Origin: an uncultured Bacilli bacterium
GTDB taxonomy: Bacteria; Bacillota_I; Bacilli_A; ML615J-28; CAG-698
Assembly (NCBI GenBank): GCA_934096585.1
Contig: CAKOMG010000001.1
Span: 248,001 to 312,000 of the forward strand
Reading direction: 5' to 3'
DNA: 64,000 bases
In this document: positions 17,112 through 25,348 of the stretch, piece after piece
Position numbering within the stretch: the stretch's first letter is position 1
How the letters are laid out: every line of letters starts with the position of its first letter
The notes under the pieces: generated by a model
The model's database searches: none
Told to the model about the DNA's origin: nothing
What the model saw: only the letters and a program-made list of their open reading frames with translations
Translations under genes and position numbers: made by a program

Positions 17112-17597
17112 TTATTTAACTTTGATTGTTAATGCATATTGTAAAAACATTACTTTAGCATCTTGAAATTTATTAGGAACACTTGAAAAATTCATTAAAT
17201 AAAAATAATCTTCACTTTCAAATACTAACATCATATAACCAAATGTTGGCTTATCATCAACATAATCAATGTAGTAGCAATAATAAAAAGAACTATAAAC
17301 ACCATCAACTCTACCAACAGTAGCTTGTAATTCGTGTGTCTGTAACAAATAATGTATATATTCTTCTCCATGAAAATTAGCTGGGTATTTTGCTTTAATA
17401 ACTCTTTTTGACATAAAGGCATAATCTGCACTTTCATAATAAACTTCCCAATTATCTGATTCAAATTCTTGGAAACCGGTAGGTAATGTTATTGTAACTC
17501 CTTCTTTTGTTCTTGTTATTTCACTAGATGTATCCATTTGACAACCGGCAATAAAACATGTAAACAAAACTAAAAATAAAATTAAAACTTTTTTCAT
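17112..17597 (-). CDS. Small lipoprotein of unknown function
   Basis: The start is the ATG at 17597 (MKKVLILF), 161 residues; upstream in-frame codons lack a ribosome site. The signal peptide ends in lipobox FIAGC (Cys about 20). The mature part has a beta-rich pattern (VTITLPTGFQEF, NWEVYYESADYAFMSKR) and is rich in aromatics. I recognise no family. It sits between the serpin terminator and the tandem GNAT. Confidence 0.7.
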   Translation of the reverse strand: MKKVLILFLVLFTCFIAGCQMDTSSEITRTKEGVTITLPTGFQEFESDNWEVYYESADYAFMSKRVIKAKYPANFHGEEYIHYLLQTHELQATVGRVDGVYSSFYYCYYIDYVDDKPTFGYMMLVFESEDYFYLMNFSSVPNKFQDAKVMFLQYALTIKVK

Positions 17598-17670
17598 AAT
17601 ACACCGCTTTCTTTGTATTATTATAACATATTTTTTCAAAAAAAGAAACATTTAAATAAGAATAAAAAAA

Positions 17671-17687
17671 AGACTCATAAAGAGTCT
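17671..17687 (-). terminator. Serpin terminator
   Basis: AGACTC/GAGTCT stem overlapping the serpin stop, followed by eight T on the minus strand. Confidence 0.75.
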
Positions 17688-18906
17688 ATAATTTATTAAT
17701 TGTGCCAATGAATAAAGGTACATCTTTAGAATCTAATATCACATAAATAAATGGACGATCTAATTTAAAGTTTATTGTAATATCAGGTTCAACTGATTCA
17801 TTCTTCGCACCAATAATTGTAACAGCTGCAGCTTTTGTACCTTCTTCATCTAATACTATTCTTGCATCTTGTTTGATTGTTGAAACGAATACATCTGTTC
17901 CTTTTATACTTTTTATATCTTTTGTATTTTGATTAAATATTTCATTTACTCCTAAATTCTTTAGTGTTTCAATTAAATCAAATGATGATTTGACATCAAA
18001 CTTTGGTACTGTTAAGTTTATTTTCCCTGTATTTCCTTTATTTATTAATTCAAAGATATTACTATCTAATACTTCTTTTATACTGTTTCTTGGTAAAATA
18101 TACATTATCTTATTATCATTATGATAATAATCATATGTTACTTCACATATTTCATTTCTATAATATTTTGATGATATTACATGATTTAGATATGTAACAT
18201 TATCTATATTATTAAATAATCCTTCTTTTATATTTTCTTTCTTAAATTCATATTTCCATTTATTATTAAAGTATACTGTATTTATAAGGGCTAAAACTGT
18301 TTCTTTATCTAGCTTTAAATCACTTGGTTTCATTTCTAATAAATTACCTGTTTGATGATTGATCCATTTACATATTTTTTCTAATGATTCAGTATTAAAA
18401 TTTGTACTATAACTTTCTGCGAAATAATATTCTTCTAATATTTTTCCATATTCTTCTTCTATTTCATAATTATTATTTAACCAAAATGAATTTGCTATTT
18501 TATTAGTTCCATTATTATTACTATAATAATTATTTTTATAAATACTTTGTAAATTACTTCGCAAATTATTAACTTTCATTAATGATGTTAATTCTTCTCT
18601 AGCTTTTCCTTCTGTTCCTTCATATAACATAGCTAAAGCAAAATACAAACTAGTTGGTGAATATATCATATTACTTTCTTCATATAATTCTTTTACTGTT
18701 AAATTAGAAAAAGAATATAATGATTTAATAAATTCTTCATCTATATTTTCATCTTTTCTTTCATTTGATAAACTCTTTACATTATTTAATCTTTTAAAAT
18801 CTTTACTTTCATCTAGTATTAAACTATCTGTTGGGGAATTAGTATTTTTACATCCAATTAAAAATAGTGAACACATAATCATTAAAACTATAATTATTTT
18901 TTTCAT
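17686..18906 (-). CDS. Serpin lipoprotein (copy 1)
   Basis: 406 residues. The signal peptide ends in lipobox FLIGC (Cys19), so it should be anchored on the outer surface. The serpin fold is clear: SPTSLYFALAMLYEG (helix B region), NTVYFNNKWKYEF (strand 3A), and the hinge DEEGTKAAAV with small residues needed for loop insertion, so it should be inhibitory. The C-terminus has FKLDRPFIYVI and PLFIGTI. The reactive-centre loop after the hinge reads TIIGAKNESVEPDITINF; by alignment with antithrombin the scissile bond lies at or next to Glu-Ser-Val. A second gene at 63033-64000 is identical by eye except in this loop and near the stop. Serpins trap serine or cysteine proteases irreversibly; gut or self-made proteases are likely targets. 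Confidence 0.92.
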   Translation of the reverse strand: MKKIIIVLMIMCSLFLIGCKNTNSPTDSLILDESKDFKRLNNVKSLSNERKDENIDEEFIKSLYSFSNLTVKELYEESNMIYSPTSLYFALAMLYEGTEGKAREELTSLMKVNNLRSNLQSIYKNNYYSNNNGTNKIANSFWLNNNYEIEEEYGKILEEYYFAESYSTNFNTESLEKICKWINHQTGNLLEMKPSDLKLDKETVLALINTVYFNNKWKYEFKKENIKEGLFNNIDNVTYLNHVISSKYYRNEICEVTYDYYHNDNKIMYILPRNSIKEVLDSNIFELINKGNTGKINLTVPKFDVKSSFDLIETLKNLGVNEIFNQNTKDIKSIKGTDVFVSTIKQDARIVLDEEGTKAAAVTIIGAKNESVEPDITINFKLDRPFIYVILDSKDVPLFIGTINKL

Positions 18907-18982
18907 GTTAATCTCCTTCTACTTAATAATACGAAATTTCTATTATTTTTTACACATAAATAAAAATAAACATTGAAATTAA

Positions 18983-19510
18983 TCAATGTTTATTATATTG
19001 ATCGATTATTTTGTCTGTTATTTCTTCAACACTTAAATCATCAGTATCAATAATTAAATCCAAATGATTAAATTTTTCCTTGGCAAAATAAGTTGGATCA
19101 TTTTGTAATCTTTTTTCAATTATTTCATCACTATCTAATCGTTCAATCATTCTTTTTTTTCTTTTGGATATAGTTGCATCAAGATAAACAATAAAAACTT
19201 TATCTTTTAATTTTTCATAATAAACATTTGCACCCATTGGTTCTACAATGAGAACTTTATCACTTGCTATATCTGTAAATGCTGTTCCATAATAATTATT
19301 ATTATATAATGCTGTTTCAATAAAAAAGTTATTTTCCTTTTTATTTAAGAAATCATTTAAAGAAATAAAATGATAATCAACATCTTGTACTTCATTTACA
19401 CGCATTGGTCTTGTTGTGTATGTTATTATTTTTTTAAAACCATACTTTTTCATTAATGCTTTTGCAACTACTGATTTGCCACTGGCACTTGGTCCTACTA
19501 ATATTATCAT
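18983..19510 (-). CDS. Guanylate-kinase-like nucleoside monophosphate kinase
   Basis: 175 residues. The P-loop GPSASGKS (5-12) and GMP-binding region TYTTRPMRVNEVQDVDYHF (about 31-49) match guanylate kinase, which makes GDP from GMP. The middle and C-terminus are more diverged (LDSDEIIEKRL, LDLIIDTDDLS). It may be the cell's gmk or a paralogue; a true gmk is usually near 200 residues. It overlaps in layout with the nuclease gene 8 bp upstream, whose end contains its AGGAG ribosome site. Confidence 0.75.
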   Translation of the reverse strand: MIILVGPSASGKSVVAKALMKKYGFKKIITYTTRPMRVNEVQDVDYHFISLNDFLNKKENNFFIETALYNNNYYGTAFTDIASDKVLIVEPMGANVYYEKLKDKVFIVYLDATISKRKKRMIERLDSDEIIEKRLQNDPTYFAKEKFNHLDLIIDTDDLSVEEITDKIIDQYNKH

Positions 19511-19518
19511 ATTTGCTC

Positions 19519-20592
19519 CTATTTTAGTTTAAATGTTAATACAGTAGGATTATGGTCACTGTATTTAAATTCTGTATCAATTACTTTTGCATCTATTACT
19601 TCAATATTGTTATTACAAATGAATCCATCAATAATAACGAAATTATTAACTCCTTTTTGATAAGGTAAATCTGAACTTCTACATGTTGGTGCATTTTCTC
19701 CCGCAACTACTCTATAACTTTCATTTAAGGCATTAAAATCAAATGGTGTTGCCCAATCTGGATCTTCTAACGTAGTGGCAAATGTTTTATCACTCAATAT
19801 ATGATTGAAATCTCCACCAACAATTACATAATTATCTTTTTCAGCTTCTAAAATTTTGTTTAATGTTTCCATTTGTTTTGCTCTAACGACTCCACCTTCA
19901 TCATACGCTGACATATGAATATTTATTAGAACTAATTCTTTTTCATTTACTTTGAATCTCGTAATCATTAAAGCTCGATCTAAATCAAATAAATTATCAA
20001 ATTTTGATTCGCTTAATGGAAGTTGCTTTCTAATTGATGAATCTACTTTATATTTTGATAATGTCACAATTCCACTTTCAGCCTTACCCATAAAATCATT
20101 TAATGGATATAATAAATAAGCAGTATGTAAATTACAAGCAAAAATCGTTGAAAAAGAAGTAAATGTTTCTCTCATTTTTTCATATTGATTTACAAAATAA
20201 CTTCTATTTGCTTTAGTATCGACTTCTTGAAAAAATGCAAAATCAACATTTAAATCATTGATTACATTTATTGCACCTATGGTATTATTTAATGCATCTT
20301 CTTTTGATAATGCTTTTGAATATTTACCTTTTGTTTCTATTCCTTCTTTTGTCTTACCTTTATCAAGGAAAAAAGAATAGTTTTGGCTATAAGCCCCAAA
20401 GCCAATGTTATATGAAGACAAAGTGAATGTTTGATTTTTATCAAGTAATATTGTTTGATTGTTTTCTATTTCAAGTGCTTTATTATCATCAATACGATAA
20501 TATTGAATAAATACATAAGCAACATAAATAATAATCAATAAAACAAATAAAGAAATAACTATTCCTAAAGATTTAAATATTTTTTTAATCAT
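19519..20592 (-). CDS. Membrane-anchored endonuclease/exonuclease/phosphatase family protein
   Basis: The start is the ATG at 20592 (MIKKIFKSLG), whose ATGA overlaps the ispDF stop; 357 residues. One N-terminal membrane segment (about 8-32) puts the catalytic domain outside. Motifs of the EEP superfamily are in order: LSSYNIGFGAY, FAFFQEVD, NIHMSAYDEGG, IVGGDFNHIL and YSDHNPTVL. These give the metal-binding Asn/Glu/Asp and the catalytic His/Asp. The family includes nucleases and lipid or sugar phosphatases, so the substrate is open. It is translationally coupled to ispDF. Confidence 0.85.
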   Translation of the reverse strand: MIKKIFKSLGIVISLFVLLIIIYVAYVFIQYYRIDDNKALEIENNQTILLDKNQTFTLSSYNIGFGAYSQNYSFFLDKGKTKEGIETKGKYSKALSKEDALNNTIGAINVINDLNVDFAFFQEVDTKANRSYFVNQYEKMRETFTSFSTIFACNLHTAYLLYPLNDFMGKAESGIVTLSKYKVDSSIRKQLPLSESKFDNLFDLDRALMITRFKVNEKELVLINIHMSAYDEGGVVRAKQMETLNKILEAEKDNYVIVGGDFNHILSDKTFATTLEDPDWATPFDFNALNESYRVVAGENAPTCRSSDLPYQKGVNNFVIIDGFICNNNIEVIDAKVIDTEFKYSDHNPTVLTFKLK

Positions 20593-21713
20593 TTTGACAC
20601 AATTGTACAAACAGCTTCTGCACTAATTCCTTTCATATTGCCTATATCCCCTATTCCTTCGCCTCTTGTAGCTTTGACGTTTATATTTAATTCATCAGTA
20701 TGTAAAAGTGATGCTATGTTTTTTCTCATTAATGGCTTATATTCCTTTAACATTGGTTTTTCAATATAAACTATAACATCTATATTATTAATTTTATATC
20801 CTTGTTTGTTCATTAAATTATATATTTCATTCATAAAATAACTTGAATCTATATCCTTATATTTCATGTCAGTATCAGGAAATAGTGTTCCAATATCTCC
20901 CATACCTAATGCTCCAATAATTGATTCAACAACCGCATGATATACAACATCAGCATCTGAATGTCCGTCTAATCCTAAGTAAAAAGGAATAGTCACCCCT
21001 CCTAATACAAGGCGTCTTCCTTCAACTAATCGATGTGTATCTTTTGAATGTCCTATTTTTAGAGTTTTATTATTAAGTAAGTATTCCATATAACTAATAT
21101 CTTCGTCTGTTGTAACTTTGATATTATCAGCTCTACCTAATACCAACTTTGCATTTATGCCATAGTTATATTCTAATACTTGCACATCATCTAAGTAAGG
21201 AACGTTAGGATTTTTATTAATTCCTTCAATTAATAACTTTCTATTAACTGCTTGTGGTGTTTGCATTTGATATAATTTATTGCGGTCAAGTGTTGTAAGT
21301 TTATTGCCATCTAATTCTTTTATACAATCTTTGGCTTTAATACATAAGCTTACAGCATCATTTCTTTTTGCTTCTTCATATACCTTTTGTATTTCTTCTG
21401 TTTGAATATTACATCTAGCAGCATCATGGATCAATATGATATCAGTACTTGCAATTAATGCCCCATTATAAACACTGTTATATCTTTCTTTTCCACCTAT
21501 TGTAATTTTAATTCTATCGTTTTCTAAAAGGCTGTAGTCATTAAAATCTTCTTCTCTTACAACAAGTATGACATTATGGCATTCCTTCATACTCAACACC
21601 TTTTCCAGTGAATACTTATATAATTCTTTATTATTAATTTTATAATTAACTTTATTAAATTTTAGGGAAGTTCTAGTTCCACTTCCAGCCATTAATAAAA
21701 TGAAATCAAACAT
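20589..21713 (-). CDS. ispDF: Bifunctional IspD/IspF isoprenoid enzyme
   Basis: 374 residues. Residues 1-220 are IspD (CDP-ME synthase) with AGSGTRTSLKFNK, VREEDF, HDAARCN and MQTPQ. Residues 221-374 are IspF (MEcPP synthase) with GHSKDTHRL, DGHSDADVVYHA (zinc ligands), TLFPDTD and KATRGEGIGDIG. It works in the MEP isoprenoid pathway together with dxr in this window. Fusion of the two steps is common in alpha- and epsilon-proteobacteria but unusual in Bacillota. The IspD glycine-rich loop lacks the standard AAG opening but keeps the Arg and Lys. Confidence 0.95.
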   Translation of the reverse strand: MFDFILLMAGSGTRTSLKFNKVNYKINNKELYKYSLEKVLSMKECHNVILVVREEDFNDYSLLENDRIKITIGGKERYNSVYNGALIASTDIILIHDAARCNIQTEEIQKVYEEAKRNDAVSLCIKAKDCIKELDGNKLTTLDRNKLYQMQTPQAVNRKLLIEGINKNPNVPYLDDVQVLEYNYGINAKLVLGRADNIKVTTDEDISYMEYLLNNKTLKIGHSKDTHRLVEGRRLVLGGVTIPFYLGLDGHSDADVVYHAVVESIIGALGMGDIGTLFPDTDMKYKDIDSSYFMNEIYNLMNKQGYKINNIDVIVYIEKPMLKEYKPLMRKNIASLLHTDELNINVKATRGEGIGDIGNMKGISAEAVCTIVSK

Positions 21714-21773
21714 ATAAAGGAATCCTTTCTAAATATATAATATTATATCAAAAATTAATAAAAATATAAATAG

Positions 21774-22307
21774 TTATTTGCATTTTATTATTTTATTTTC
21801 GGTAATAATGTAATCAAATTTAATATCATATTCTTCTTCAAAATCTATTGCTTTCACAAGATCATCATATGTACAAATTATTTTTAAACAATTTTTATCT
21901 TTAAGGAAGATGTCATAATATCCTCCGCCATATCCTAAGCGATATCCTTTAGGATTCGCTAAGATTGAAGGAGCAATTATGACATCTAACTCATTATCTG
22001 ATTGTTGAGTTGTTGAAGAAATACCAGCTTCATCTTTAATGATTTTATTTAAAAATGTTGGGAACAATAATTGTCTATATTCCATTAAATGTTTATCCTT
22101 ATAACAATAAGGTACATAAAACATTTGTTTATCATTCAATAGCCTCATAATATTTGGTTCATTATTAATAGAAAAATAAATACCTATTTTCTTGTAATCA
22201 TTAATAATAGTTTTTAAATTCTCTACTATCATTAAATCTTTCTCTTTTGTGTCTCCTAATTTGTTTCTTATTTTAAAATATTGTTTTCTTAATTCTGTCT
22301 TTTTCAT
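21774..22307 (-). CDS. 5-formyltetrahydrofolate cyclo-ligase
   Basis: 177 residues with the family motif YRLGYGGGYYDIFL near 122, the ATP/Mg-binding region, and the N-terminal KTELRKQYFKIR. It turns 5-formyl-THF into 5,10-methenyl-THF with ATP in the cytoplasm. Its ATG overlaps the stop of the upstream membrane protein (ATGA). Confidence 0.92.
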   Translation of the reverse strand: MKKTELRKQYFKIRNKLGDTKEKDLMIVENLKTIINDYKKIGIYFSINNEPNIMRLLNDKQMFYVPYCYKDKHLMEYRQLLFPTFLNKIIKDEAGISSTTQQSDNELDVIIAPSILANPKGYRLGYGGGYYDIFLKDKNCLKIICTYDDLVKAIDFEEEYDIKFDYIITENKIIKCK

Positions 22308-23473
22308 TTTAAATTACTTTTTATTTCTAATAAATCTAAATCAATGTTTAAATCCTCAAATGGATTATTTTCTATTTCTTCGTTTGAATAAATGGCATAA
22401 TCACCTGGATAGTCTTTTTCTTTAGCAAGATTAACCATATTAAATGATTGTTCAATAATTTCATTAATACTTTGTTCCTCTTTTTGAACAAGCCCTAGTT
22501 TTGCATTAACCTTGATAATGTTATTAGCAAGACTAATTGATTGACTGACTAATAATGAATCATTGTTATCAAGTTCACCTAATAATATTTCATATTCTAT
22601 TTTATTATCGATTAATAATATATATTGGCTTTTATCAACATAATATAATTTTGTTTGATCGAAATATTCTAGATTATAAATATTTTTTAAATACTTGTTA
22701 ATAACAATATCACAAAAATCTTTACCATAAAAAGAAATAATATCTTTGGTATTGATAATACTTATATTTACTAATGCGTAATATCCTTTTATTTCTTTTA
22801 AATGGCTATTCATTTCTTTAAATGAATGAATATTTAATTTAGTTTCTTGTATGCTTCTCATTTTGTTAACTAAACGATATTCTTTATCACTTATAATAAA
22901 AGTTTTTTCTTCAAACCAAATGGATTCATTATTATTGTTTATTCTAAATGTATTATAATCTTTGTTTGTGAATGATATCATATCTTCTTTATTAATGCAT
23001 GAATAGAATTCATTTCGTTCTAAACTAAAATTATTAACATTAAGTATTTTCATCATTTGGCTATTTATAATATAATGATTATCATAGAAACAAGCAAGTG
23101 GTTCTCCGAATAATTCTAAGAACACTAATAAATTATTTAATTCATTATCGTCATTTTTGTTTTCTATGATTATTTCAGGTGTAGTAGTTTGTGTAGTTTG
23201 TTCTTTTTTATTTTTCTTAAAACATCCCACAATAAATTCAATTAGTGCTATTATAACTATGACCCCACCAATTATAATAGTATATTCTTCGATGTTTTCA
23301 AAGTCTTTTGTTATTGATAAATAATAAGCATTATCAAAAAATTTAATACAAAAGAACAAGCCATAAATTGCGTATAGTATGCTAGAAATAATTGCAAATC
23401 TTTTATTTAAAATGACATTCATCAAAATAAGTACAAATATTATTGATACCAATGCAATATAAATATTTTCCAT
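22304..23473 (-). CDS. Membrane protein with degenerate GGDEF-like domain
   Basis: 389 residues. Two or three membrane segments in the first 85 residues are followed by a linker, a PAS-like segment (LFGEPLACFYDNHYIINSQM, residues about 118-210) and a C-terminal domain whose pattern (YALVNISIINTKDIISFYG, then YYVDKSQYILLIDN, then VNAKLGLVQKEEQSINEII) follows GGDEF domains. The GGDEF signature is replaced by VDKSQ, so cyclase activity should be lost. This plan (TM-PAS-degenerate GGDEF) recalls GdpP, but there is no DHH/DHHA1 part. It may be a sensor. The neighbour cdaA makes c-di-AMP about 500 bp away. Confidence 0.6.
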   Translation of the reverse strand: MENIYIALVSIIFVLILMNVILNKRFAIISSILYAIYGLFFCIKFFDNAYYLSITKDFENIEEYTIIIGGVIVIIALIEFIVGCFKKNKKEQTTQTTTPEIIIENKNDDNELNNLLVFLELFGEPLACFYDNHYIINSQMMKILNVNNFSLERNEFYSCINKEDMISFTNKDYNTFRINNNNESIWFEEKTFIISDKEYRLVNKMRSIQETKLNIHSFKEMNSHLKEIKGYYALVNISIINTKDIISFYGKDFCDIVINKYLKNIYNLEYFDQTKLYYVDKSQYILLIDNKIEYEILLGELDNNDSLLVSQSISLANNIIKVNAKLGLVQKEEQSINEIIEQSFNMVNLAKEKDYPGDYAIYSNEEIENNPFEDLNIDLDLLEIKSNLK

Positions 23474-23753
23474 TCAAAACCTCCTTTTAACCTAGTATAA
23501 CACATTATTTTCATGGTTTCAAGAAAGATTTTAAATACTTATTTTTTTGTATCATATTGTGACATTTATCTATTTTTATCGATATTTTATTAAAAAATTG
23601 ATAAAAATAAATTGCTATTATTTAAGTGCGTTTTATAGTCATTATAAAAATTACAATTATATTTTTAATTAGCTTTAATATTTATTAAATATTTTATATC
23701 CTCATAAAAGTGGCGTATATTATAAAACTCGCTCATTTTTTAGTGATTTAACA
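23474..23753. other. Intergenic region upstream of cell-membrane sensor gene
   Basis: A+T-rich. It contains a TTTTTATC/GATAAAAA inverted repeat near 23573-23610 and a TTAGTG/CACTAA hairpin near 23739-23757, next to the micro-ORF stop. No other gene is seen. Confidence 0.4.
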
Positions 23754-23840
23754 CTAAATTTTATATTCATTATGACATATAACATAGTCGCAACAATCCC
23801 CATTACTACAATTAGCAGTTCTAACAAGCTTGGCATTCAT
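23754..23840 (-). CDS. Cysteine-rich microprotein, 28 residues
   Basis: The ORF starts at ATG 23840, preceded by AAAGGA at a 9-base spacing, and reads MNAKLVRTANCS, then NGDCCDYVICHNEYKI. Four Cys in C-x4-CC-x5-C with a neighbouring His suggest a metal-binding or redox peptide, or a precursor peptide. It is alone: cdaA upstream has its own terminator. I recognise no family, and no clear promoter was found. Confidence 0.45.
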   Translation of the reverse strand: MNAKLVRTANCSNGDCCDYVICHNEYKI

Positions 23841-23955
23841 ATATTTCATTCCTTTATAATCATAATTACAAAAAGAAAGCATTAAACTATTAAACCTCTA
23901 CTTGTTCATAAAATAATAACAGGACAAGTAAGAATTTCTCAAAAGGATTAAAATA

Positions 23956-23978
23956 AAAATCCCAAAAAATGGGATTTT
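23956..23978 (-). terminator. cdaA operon terminator
   Basis: AAAATCCCA/TGGGATTTT stem overlapping the cdaA stop, then a T-rich tail on the minus strand. Confidence 0.8.
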
Positions 23979-24786
23979 ACTTTGTCAATAAATATTGTGC
24001 TAACAACTCTCTTAAACGATCTTTTGTCAAGTCTTGTTGAATAATACCATCAACTGTAATTGATATTTTACCTGTTTCTTCTGATACAACAACAGTAACA
24101 GCATCATATCTTTCACTTAAACCAATCGCAGCACGATGTCTTGTACCAAGAGACTTTGGAACATCATAACGCTCTGTAGAAGGTAAATAAGCACCAGCAC
24201 ACATAATATAATTCTTTCTAATGATAACAGCACCATCATGAGTTGCTGAACCAACAAAGAATAATGATGTAAGAAGTTCTTCTGTAATATTACCTTTAAT
24301 ATAAATAGCCTTATCAATAAATGCATCTAAGTTATCATTTCTTTCAATAGAAATTAAAGCACCAATTCTTCTTTCTGATAAGTAAGCAGCTGAATTAACA
24401 ATCACATTAACAACTTGCATCTTTTCTTCTTCACTATTATAAACACTACCACTTGAGTTAGAATGTAGTCCAATTTCCAATGAATGCTTGATTTCTTGTG
24501 AATACACAATAACCAGTACCCCAACAAACCAAAACGCTAAAACCCTAAGTAACCCAAATGTAATTTTAAAATCTAAATAATAACTTAGACCAAATAATAC
24601 TAATACAATAAATAAAAATACGATAACTTTTCTAATCTTAAATTTTACTTTCAAATATTTAAAAATGATAACAACTAAAGCAATACATAACAAAATATCT
24701 ACTGCTAAAAATATAATACCTAAAGTACTAAAGTTATTAGTATAGTTTCTTATCATTTCAATAAACTTTTTTAAATTTTCAGTCAA
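23977..24786 (-). CDS. cdaA: Diadenylate cyclase CdaA
   Basis: 269 residues with three membrane segments in the first 100, then a DAC domain. HDGAVII (Asp-Gly-Ala) and GTRHRAAIG (Arg-His-Arg) are the ATP-binding motifs. It makes c-di-AMP from two ATP; the product controls potassium and osmotic balance and wall homeostasis. The start is a TTG at 24786 with an excellent AAAGGAGG site, overlapping the end of the ankyrin gene by 8 bp. In most Bacillota cdaA is followed by cdaR and glmM. Here both are missing and it ends an operon with a helicase-like and an ankyrin protein, which is unusual. Confidence 0.95.
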   Translation of the reverse strand: MTENLKKFIEMIRNYTNNFSTLGIIFLAVDILLCIALVVIIFKYLKVKFKIRKVIVFLFIVLVLFGLSYYLDFKITFGLLRVLAFWFVGVLVIVYSQEIKHSLEIGLHSNSSGSVYNSEEEKMQVVNVIVNSAAYLSERRIGALISIERNDNLDAFIDKAIYIKGNITEELLTSLFFVGSATHDGAVIIRKNYIMCAGAYLPSTERYDVPKSLGTRHRAAIGLSERYDAVTVVVSEETGKISITVDGIIQQDLTKDRLRELLAQYLLTK

Positions 24787-25348
24787 TTAAAATTCCTCCT
24801 TTTATTTTCTTGTCTTCTATTTTCTCTGTAGTAATAAAATTCTTATCAAGAAAATAATTTAAAATTTCTTTATTTTGCTCATCAAGTGCATAATCAATTG
24901 GTGATAAATTATTTTCATCAACTTGATTATAATCAGCACCCTTTTCTATTAAGTATTTAATTATTGGCAGTGCACCAATCGAAACAGCTAAATGTAAGGG
25001 GGTAGCTTCCATTTCTCCACCCATATTTAAATCTGCACCTTTTTCAACAAGTACTTTCACTAAATCTAAACGATTCATCATAACCGCATAATGCAAAGGC
25101 GTATGCCCCATACTATCCGCAAGATCTATAAATACACCCGCATTAATAAGCATTTGTAACAGCTTTTTATCTTTTAGTTTTATAGCTATATGTAGTAGAG
25201 ATCTACCCATATTATTCTTTTGATTCAAATCACCATCATTCGTTGAAAAATCATTTAATTTCAAACGAATCTTATTATAACTATGAGAATTCTCTTTTAT
25301 AAAACTAATAAGTTCATTAAACTCTTTTTTCGTTCCCCGTTTAATCAT
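24779..25348 (-). CDS. Ankyrin-repeat protein
   Basis: 189 residues, cytoplasmic. Three to four ankyrin repeats run from about 48 to 165, with consensus TPLHYAVMMNRLDLVKVLVE and TPLHLAVSIGALPIIKYLIE. The first 45 residues are helical. Ankyrin proteins bind partners. Its start overlaps the helicase-like gene (ATGA at 25348) and its end overlaps cdaA, so all three are tightly coupled. It might bridge the other two, which is inference only. Confidence 0.85.
   Translation of the reverse strand: MIKRGTKKEFNELISFIKENSHSYNKIRLKLNDFSTNDGDLNQKNNMGRSLLHIAIKLKDKKLLQMLINAGVFIDLADSMGHTPLHYAVMMNRLDLVKVLVEKGADLNMGGEMEATPLHLAVSIGALPIIKYLIEKGADYNQVDENNLSPIDYALDEQNKEILNYFLDKNFITTEKIEDKKIKGGILID

Noticed and set aside
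18003..18197. 64-residue plus-strand ORF inside the serpin gene, repeated at 63350-63544
   Set aside because: It is an antisense shadow. Its identity in both places only reflects the near-identical serpin DNA; there is no ribosome site or promoter.
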